From the NCBI RefSeq assembly GCF_001570605.1, contig NZ_BBXG01000016.1:124001-188000 (forward strand): DNA of 64,000 bases, written 5' to 3'. This DNA comes from Herbidospora cretacea. GTDB lineage: Bacteria; Actinomycetota; Actinomycetes; Streptosporangiales; Streptosporangiaceae. Shown one piece after another: positions 57,978 through 64,000 of the stretch; position 1 is the stretch's first letter; every line of letters begins with the position of its first letter. The notes beneath the pieces were generated by a model, which worked only from the letters and a program-made list of their open reading frames with translations, was not told the origin of the DNA and searched no databases. The position numbers were made by a program, and so were the translations under genes.

Positions 57978-59615
57978 ATGCGGCTGACCCAGACCTCCGA
58001 ACTGTGGTGGAAGAACGCCATCGTCTACTGCCTCGACATCGAGACCTTCGCCGACGGCAACGGCGACGGGATCGGCGACTTCCGGGGCGCCATCCAGCAC
58101 ATCGACCATCTCGACCGGATCGGGGTGACCTGCATCTGGCTGATGCCGTTCTTCCCGACCCCCGACAAGGACGACGGTTACGACATCGTCGACTTCTACA
58201 GCGTCGACCCCCGCCTGGGCACCCTGGGCGATTTCGTGGAGTTCATGCGGGTGGCCCGGGACCGGGGCATCCGGGTGATCGCCGACCTGGTCGTGAACCA
58301 CACCTCCGACCAGCACCCCTGGTTCAAGGACGCCCGGTCGTCCAGGGACTCCAAGCACCGCGACTGGTACATCTGGTCGGACGAGCCGGAGCCCGACGAC
58401 CCCAAGGGCGTCGTCTTCCCCGACCAGGAGGACAGCCTCTGGGAGTACGACGAGAAGACCGAGCAGTACTACTTCCACCGCTTCTACAAGTTCCAGCCCG
58501 ACCTCAACACCTCCAATCCCGAGGTCCGGGACGAGATCGCCCGCATCCTGGGATTCTGGATGGAACTGGGCCTGTCGGGCTTCCGCGTCGACGCGGTGCC
58601 GTTCCTGGTCGAACGGGTCCTGGAGAACGACGACAACTTCCCCGACCCCCACCTGTTCTTCGCCGACCTGCGCGCCTTCATGAACCGGCGGGACGGCAGC
58701 GCGATGCTGCTGGGGGAGGTCAATCTGCCGTACGAGGACCTGATGGCCTATTTCGGCGACACCCCGCTCGGCAACGAGATCACCATGTGCTTCGACTTCA
58801 TCGGCATGCAGCGGATGTACCTGTCGCTGGCCCGGGAGGACGCGACCCCCCTCGCCGAGGCCCTGCGGGAGCGGCCCGCGCCGCCGAAGGACAGCCAGTG
58901 GGCCTCGTTCGTCCGCAACCACGACGAACTGACCCTCGACAAGCTCACCGAATCGGAACGCGAGGAGGTCTTCGCCGCCTTCGCGCCCGAGGAGGACATG
59001 CGCATCTACGACCGGGGCATCCGCCGCCGCCTCCCGCCCATGCTCGACGGCGACCAGCGCCGCATCCGCATGGTCTACAGCCTGCTGTTCGCCCTGCCCG
59101 GCACCCCGGTGCTGTTCTACGGCGAGGAGATCGGCATGGGGGAGAACCTCGCCATCGAGGGCCGCCAGTCGGTCCGCACCCCGATGCAGTGGACCTCCGG
59201 CCGGCACGCCGGCTTCAGCGACGTGGAACCGGCGATCCCGCTGGTGGAGGGCGACTTCGGCCCGTCGCAGATCAGCGTCAGCGCCCAGCGGCGCGACCCC
59301 GAGTCGCTGCTGTCGTGGATCGGCCGGCTGGTGGAGCAGTACCGGGAGGCCCCGGAGTTGGCCTGGGGCGGCTACGAGGTGCTCGACGGGGGAGACGACG
59401 CGGTCCTGGCGATCAGGAACGAGGGGATCGTCACCCTGCACAACTTCGCCGGCCGCCCGGCGAGCGTGACCCTGGAGATCGACGAGGAGGGCAAGGTCCT
59501 GGCCGACCTGTTCTCCGAGGACGTCGTGGAGATCAAGGACGGTCGGGCGGTCGTGGAGGTCGAGGACTACAGCTGCCGCTGGTTCCGCCTCTCCGACCCG
59601 GAGACCGCGCCCTAG
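57978..59615 (+). CDS. GH13 alpha-amylase family protein (trehalose synthase-like)
   Basis: 545 residues. GH13 conserved regions are present: ADLVVNHTSDQHPWF (region I), GFRVDAVPF with the nucleophile Asp (region II, near residue 210), LLGEVNL with the acid Glu (region III) and FVRNHDELTLDK with the transition-state Asp (region IV). LWWKNAIVYCLDIETFADGN opens like trehalose synthase (WYK-AVFYE) but differs, and there is no maltokinase. Substrate may be trehalose, maltose or short glucans. No signal peptide, so cytoplasmic. A short beta-sandwich ends the protein (residues 460-540). It begins 29 nt after the cold-shock terminator and ends at a second strong hairpin. Confidence 0.87.
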   Translation: MRLTQTSELWWKNAIVYCLDIETFADGNGDGIGDFRGAIQHIDHLDRIGVTCIWLMPFFPTPDKDDGYDIVDFYSVDPRLGTLGDFVEFMRVARDRGIRVIADLVVNHTSDQHPWFKDARSSRDSKHRDWYIWSDEPEPDDPKGVVFPDQEDSLWEYDEKTEQYYFHRFYKFQPDLNTSNPEVRDEIARILGFWMELGLSGFRVDAVPFLVERVLENDDNFPDPHLFFADLRAFMNRRDGSAMLLGEVNLPYEDLMAYFGDTPLGNEITMCFDFIGMQRMYLSLAREDATPLAEALRERPAPPKDSQWASFVRNHDELTLDKLTESEREEVFAAFAPEEDMRIYDRGIRRRLPPMLDGDQRRIRMVYSLLFALPGTPVLFYGEEIGMGENLAIEGRQSVRTPMQWTSGRHAGFSDVEPAIPLVEGDFGPSQISVSAQRRDPESLLSWIGRLVEQYREAPELAWGGYEVLDGGDDAVLAIRNEGIVTLHNFAGRPASVTLEIDEEGKVLADLFSEDVVEIKDGRAVVEVEDYSCRWFRLSDPETAP

Positions 59616-59624
59616 TGGCGTAGA

Positions 59625-59654
59625 GGGGGCGCGCCATCCGCATGGCGCGCCCCC
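59625..59654. terminator. bidirectional terminator between convergent genes
   Basis: GGGGGCGCGCCAT and ATGGCGCGCCCCC form a perfect 13-bp stem around CCGC. It lies between the GH13 gene and the convergent gene ending at 59657 and could end both transcripts. Confidence 0.82.
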
Positions 59655-59656
59655 CT

Positions 59657-60055
59657 TCACGAGTGACGGGCGGCCATGATCTGGGTGCGGAGCGCGGCCA
59701 GGAAGTAGGTCCCGCCCGAGCCCTCGTCGAGGGGGAGCAGGTAGGCGCTGGCCTCGTTCACGCCGAACCACTGGGTGTGCACGTGAATGCCGCCCTCCCC
59801 GCGGCGGACGTCGGCGTTGGCCAGCCGCCCGCCCAGGCGCATCGAGGCCCCGTCGGGACGGACCATGACGATCACGATCAGCGCAGGGGTGAGCACCCCG
59901 GCCGAGAGATGCCCGGTCACGTTGTCGCGGCTCTGGCAGCACATGACGACCCGGTCGGTCAGATCGCCCAGCAGGTGCTGTTCGGCGTAGCCGTCGATGA
60001 GGACGCGCAGCCGGACATCGAGATCGTCGAACGCGCGGATGGTCGTCTCCGTCAT
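59657..60055 (-). CDS. conserved hypothetical protein
   Basis: 132 residues from the ATG at 60055, with AGGA about 8 nt upstream. It reads as an alpha-beta protein: TTIRAFDDLDVRLRVLIDGY, then VVMCCQSRDNVTGHLSAGVL, ALIVIVMVRPDGASMRLGGR, a histidine pair in HVHTQWFGVNEASAYLLPLD and an amphipathic end. No signal peptide or membrane helix is clear. Not recognised. It is the last gene of a four-gene run (malate dehydrogenase, flavoprotein, DUF2071, this gene) with gaps of 24, 9 and 10 nt. Confidence 0.7.
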   Translation of the reverse strand: MTETTIRAFDDLDVRLRVLIDGYAEQHLLGDLTDRVVMCCQSRDNVTGHLSAGVLTPALIVIVMVRPDGASMRLGGRLANADVRRGEGGIHVHTQWFGVNEASAYLLPLDEGSGGTYFLAALRTQIMAARHS

Positions 60056-60065
60056 GGCGACGATC

Positions 60066-60785
60066 CTAGGAAAACCTTGGGGGGACATGGACGTCAAAAT
60101 GGATACTCGCCTGCCCTAGTACCGAATGAGGCGTCTGCCCCGGTTCGGTCAGCCCCAGCTCCTCGAACAGCCGGAACCGCGCCGGGCCGGCCGAGAGGAA
60201 CACGGGCTCCATGACGGGATGCCACACGCTGTAGGTCCCGACCCCTCGCCGCCCCCGGAACCAGCCCCGCGTGGGGTGCGTGAGCAGCGGCAACCAGTCG
60301 TCCCCCAGGCCGTCGAGCGGGTACGGCGGCACGCCCGCCGCCCGGCACTCCGCGTCGCCGGCGTCGAGTTCCCAGCGGGGTCCGGGTCCCCAGTCGCCGG
60401 TGATCCTGATCCGGTCGCGCCGCCACGGCATCCCCCACAGGTGGCGCGGCACCGCGACGAGCGGGTGGTCGAGGGCGGTCCGGAAGAACCAGACCCCGGA
60501 CTCGCCGTCGCGGGTGACGTAGGCGCGGTAGTTGATCTGGCCGCAGGCGAGGGCGACGGGCGGGCAGAACCGGAAGCGGAAGTCCCGGTCCCGGAACGCC
60601 ACCGCCGACACCAGGCCCCCCTCCCCGCCGGACGACCAGCCGAACCGCATGGGGGCGAAGCCCGGCGGGAGCAGGGCGGCCAGCCGGTCGGCGGACACCC
60701 GGAAACTCACGATGACGAAGTCGTCGAGCTCGCTTTCGGCGTGGTGCCACCGCGGGGCGGGGCGAGGGGTACCGGCGAAGGCCAC
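60066..60785 (-). CDS. DUF2071 family protein (acetoacetate decarboxylase-like fold)
   Basis: 239 residues. Family features are FVIVSFRVSADRLAALLPPG, GFAPMRFGWSS, then GQINYRAYVTRDGESGVWFF and RTALDHPLVAVPRHLWGMPW. DUF2071 proteins share the acetoacetate decarboxylase-like fold but usually lack its lysine and have no proven activity. No signal peptide. It starts 9 nt after the flavoprotein stop, so it is in the same run of genes as mdh. Confidence 0.8.
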   Translation of the reverse strand: MAFAGTPRPAPRWHHAESELDDFVIVSFRVSADRLAALLPPGFAPMRFGWSSGGEGGLVSAVAFRDRDFRFRFCPPVALACGQINYRAYVTRDGESGVWFFRTALDHPLVAVPRHLWGMPWRRDRIRITGDWGPGPRWELDAGDAECRAAGVPPYPLDGLGDDWLPLLTHPTRGWFRGRRGVGTYSVWHPVMEPVFLSAGPARFRLFEELGLTEPGQTPHSVLGQASIHFDVHVPPRFS

Positions 60786-60794
60786 CGGGCGATC

Positions 60795-62141
60795 TTACGG
60801 GCGGTCCTGTCCGAGGAGGTTCTTCAGCGCGTCCTCGATGCCGCGGTGGAAGGTCGGGTACGCGTACATCATCGACCGCAGGGTCGTCACCGGCACCCGG
60901 GCGTGGACCGCCACCGCGAGCGCGCCCATCACCTCGCCGCCGGTCGGCCCGACGGCCGTAGCCCCGACCAGCACGCCGTCGGCGGCGACCAGTTTGATCA
61001 GGATGTCCCTGGTCCCGTGGATCCAGTCGCGGGCCCCGGCCGTGGTGACGCCGACGGTCACCGCCAGGCCCTCGTCGCGGGCCTGCCGCTCGGTCAGGCC
61101 GACCGCGCCGACCTCCGGGTCGGTGTAGGTCACCCGGGGGACCGCGCGGTAGTCGGCCCCCGCGACCTCCTCGCCGAGGATGTCGAGCGCCGCGATGCGG
61201 CCCTGGTAGTTGGCCACATGGGTGAAGCCGCCCCGGCCGGTCACGTCACCGGCCGCCCAGACCCCGTCGGCGGCGCGCATGTGCGGGTCGGTGGGGATGA
61301 ACTTCTGGTCCTCGTCGATCCCGACGACGGACAGGCCCGTCAGGTCGGTCCGACGGCCCGCCACGACCAGCAGTCGCTCCGCCTCGACGACCTCGTCGCC
61401 GGCCTTCACCGCGAAACGGCCGCCCGCGTGATCCACCCGGGACGCCGACACCCCCGTCAGCACCCGGATGCCCTCGTCCCGGAAGACCTTCGCGATCAGT
61501 TCGCCGGCCTCGGGCTCCTCGCCGGGCAGCAGCCGGGGCGCGGCCTCCAGCACGGTGATCTCGGTGCCGAACCGGGCGAAGACCTGGGCCAGCTCCAGCC
61601 CGATCGCCCCACCCCCGAGCACGATCATCGAGGCGGGCGCCGACTTGGTCGCGATGGCCTCGTGATTGGTCCAGTAAGGCGTTCCGGGCAGTCCGTCGAT
61701 GTCGGGAATGGCCGGGGTGGACCCCGTGGAGATCAGCAGTCCCCGCCGGGCGCGCAGCACCCGGTCGCCCACGGTCACCTCGCGCGGGCCGGTGACGGTG
61801 CCGCGGCCTCGGACGAGATGACCGCCCTTCTTCTCGAAGCGGTCGGCCGCGGCCTGGTCGTCCCAGTCGTGGGCCGCCTCCTCGCGCACCCGCCGGGCGA
61901 CCGGGCCCCAGTCGGGGGAGACGGTCGCCGAGCCGGCCAGGCCGGAGACGCGCCGGGCCTCACCCAGCACGTGGGCGGCCCGGATCATCATCTTCGACGG
62001 CACACAGCCCCAATAGGGGCATTCGCCGCCGACCAGGCCCGCCTCGACCCCGGCCACACTCAGCCCGGCCTCGACCAGCCGACCGGCGGCGTCCTCACCG
62101 CCCGGACCCATGCCGAGCACGATCACGTCGAATTCGTCCAT
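60795..62141 (-). CDS. FAD-dependent pyridine nucleotide-disulfide oxidoreductase (Lpd/MerA-like)
   Basis: 448 residues. The FAD Rossmann fold is VIVLGMGPGGEDAAGRLVEA (residues 6-25), the redox pair is in GGECPYWGCVPSKMM (C-x4-C, about residues 40-45), the NAD(P) fold is MIVLGGGAIGLELAQVFARF, and the second FAD block is GVWAAGDVTGRGGFTHVANY. The C-terminal interface helix carries His and Glu in FHRGIEDALKN. It resembles dihydrolipoamide dehydrogenase and mycothione or mercuric reductase; no E2 gene or N-terminal heavy-metal domain is present. Substrate unknown, possibly mycothiol disulfide or quinone. 24 nt after mdh. Confidence 0.85.
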   Translation of the reverse strand: MDEFDVIVLGMGPGGEDAAGRLVEAGLSVAGVEAGLVGGECPYWGCVPSKMMIRAAHVLGEARRVSGLAGSATVSPDWGPVARRVREEAAHDWDDQAAADRFEKKGGHLVRGRGTVTGPREVTVGDRVLRARRGLLISTGSTPAIPDIDGLPGTPYWTNHEAIATKSAPASMIVLGGGAIGLELAQVFARFGTEITVLEAAPRLLPGEEPEAGELIAKVFRDEGIRVLTGVSASRVDHAGGRFAVKAGDEVVEAERLLVVAGRRTDLTGLSVVGIDEDQKFIPTDPHMRAADGVWAAGDVTGRGGFTHVANYQGRIAALDILGEEVAGADYRAVPRVTYTDPEVGAVGLTERQARDEGLAVTVGVTTAGARDWIHGTRDILIKLVAADGVLVGATAVGPTGGEVMGALAVAVHARVPVTTLRSMMYAYPTFHRGIEDALKNLLGQDRP

Positions 62142-62165
62142 GCCCGGCTACCTGCCCAAAGGGCG

Positions 62166-63182
<1,017 letters not shown>

Positions 63183-63238
63183 CTACTCGCCAGGGGCCGC
63201 CCACTGATGTTCAGGCCACGGGTTTGCGTGAAACGGGA

Positions 63239-63820
63239 TCAGTTACGCACGAGTTTCATGGAGATGTAGGAGGAGAAGCCCGCCCGCTTCGCGAACCTGA
63301 CCCTGCGCCGCCGGAACTCCTCGAAGCCGAGCTTGGTGTACAGGCCGAGTGCCGGGGCGTTGGTGTCCTTGATGTCCCGCAGGACATATTCCTCATACCT
63401 GTCGATCGTCAGCAGATGGCGCAGGAGCCCGGTGGCGACGCCGCGGCCCTGGAACCCGGGGGCGGTGGTGATGAAACCGATCTCGGCGAGGCCGGGCCGC
63501 GCGCCGTCGTAGGGGCCGAGAAACTGGCTGCGGACGATGAGATGGCACACCGTGCCGTGGACCGGACCGAGGTGCCGCCGCATCTGCCCCCATCGCGGGG
63601 CGAAGCACTCCTCAGCGCCCTCGGTGACCGAGGCGACGGCCGCCACCTCGCCGTCGACGGTCGCCACGTGGAAGCGGCCGGGCAGGATCATGTGCTCGAA
63701 GGCGTCCGCGAGGACCCGGGGGTCGTCGGAGAAGAAGGCGAAGTCGCCGGCGAATCCGCGCACGAGCACGTCGGTGATCGCGCGCCGGTCGGGTTCGCCG
63801 CCCGTCCTGACCTCGATCAC
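63239..63820 (-). CDS. GNAT family N-acetyltransferase
   Basis: 193 residues from the GTG at 63820, overlapping the stop of the TetR-like gene (GTGA). The acetyl-CoA loop is FQGRGVATGLLRHLL (Q/RxxGxG/A, about residues 124-138), preceded by the beta-4 strand EIGFITTAPG. NAPALGLYTKLGFEEFRRRR is the usual beta-5 to alpha-4 segment. Substrate unknown. Translational coupling to a TetR-family regulator suggests that the regulator controls it and responds to the modified compound. Confidence 0.85.
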   Translation of the reverse strand: MIEVRTGGEPDRRAITDVLVRGFAGDFAFFSDDPRVLADAFEHMILPGRFHVATVDGEVAAVASVTEGAEECFAPRWGQMRRHLGPVHGTVCHLIVRSQFLGPYDGARPGLAEIGFITTAPGFQGRGVATGLLRHLLTIDRYEEYVLRDIKDTNAPALGLYTKLGFEEFRRRRVRFAKRAGFSSYISMKLVRN

Positions 63821-64000
63821 GTGAGCACCCTCAGTACCACGTCCACGCTGGGCAGGGCCGTCTCGCCGCGCAGGGCGAGGCGCATCGTGGTCAGGCCCGA
63901 GAGCGTCGCGAAGTAGCAGACCGTCAGCTCGCCGGGGTCGCCGGGGGCGAACTCGCCCGCGTCCTGACCACGCCGGACGACCTCGGCGAAGGCGTGCCAG
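63817..64000 (-). CDS. TetR-like regulator, C-terminal part (runs off right edge)
   Basis: Sixty codons are visible up to the TGA at 63817-63819. They read WHAFAEVVRRGQDAGEFAPG, then a hydrophobic helix (ELTVCYFATLSGLTTMRLAL) and PSVDVVLRVLT. A helix containing VVR-x-GQ-x-GEF-x-x-GDP is common in the ligand domain of TetR/AcrR proteins, so that family is the best guess. The DNA-binding half is outside the window and cannot be checked. The stop overlaps the GNAT start by 3 nt. Confidence 0.6.
   Translation of the reverse strand, partial: WHAFAEVVRRGQDAGEFAPGDPGELTVCYFATLSGLTTMRLALRGETALPSVDVVLRVLT

Overview
The window is about 64 kb of very GC-rich chromosome from an actinomycete. The evidence is near-universal G/C third codon positions, frequent GTG starts, SARP/BTAD and LAL-type regulators, a Ser/Thr kinase with a pseudokinase partner, DUF2510 and DUF4032 proteins, an NgcEFG chitin-sugar transporter with DasR-like sites, and an oligoribonuclease gene next to tRNA-His. 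My impression from gene content is a filamentous genus of the Streptosporangiaceae type, but no rRNA is present and this is inference. There is no prophage, insertion sequence or CRISPR array; it reads as core-like chromosome with short accessory patches.

Layout. 1-4.8 kb: the start of a DUF4032 gene, a DUF885 protein, a PLP aminotransferase, a secreted beta-helix protein and a class II aldolase. 4.8-8.3 kb: the ngcEFG operon behind a palindrome-rich control region. 8.3-16.5 kb: a LAL regulator, a carbinolamine dehydratase, a spermidine-synthase-like protein, a penicillin-binding protein, an HdeD-like membrane protein whose Shine-Dalgarno lies in a hairpin, lysine 6-aminotransferase and a 72-residue LuxR protein. 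16.6-21.7 kb: tRNA-His, orn, then a kinase / pseudokinase / DUF2510 signalling block. 22.2-28 kb: a PPOX-fold protein and divergent MocR regulator, a degenerate amidase-like protein, and an envelope polysaccharide cluster (two GT2 enzymes, a deacetylase, a small membrane protein).

28-32 kb: an ECF-type sigma factor fused to an anti-sigma-like zinc motif, a membrane segment and an external domain, then a VWA/solute-binding protein whose 3' end is followed by three 91-bp tandem copies of its coding tail. 32-37 kb: a CDF-like transporter, TrmH-family methyltransferase, D-alanyl-D-alanine carboxypeptidase, a YegP-like protein, DedA with an iron-box-like site, a small exported protein and a DUF4331 protein. 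37-43.8 kb: a large SARP-ATPase-TPR regulator, a YbhN-like membrane protein and a divergent PIG-L deacetylase / GT4 pair.

43.8-47.3 kb holds a tightly coupled operon of a circularly permuted ATP-grasp enzyme, an alpha-E protein and a transglutaminase-like protein, followed by a candidate 31-codon peptide gene not obvious from automatic gene calling. 47.3-49.7 kb: a likely biuret/allophanate degradation pair. 49.8-54.2 kb: a membrane NACHT NTPase, a nucleoside hydrolase and an unusual CysRS paralogue with altered HIGH and KMSKS motifs. 54.5-57.5 kb: an XRE/TPR regulator coupled to a phosphotransferase. 57.6-64 kb: a cold-shock protein, a GH13 enzyme, a DUF2071 / flavin disulfide reductase / malate dehydrogenase group, and a GNAT with a truncated TetR-like gene at the right edge.
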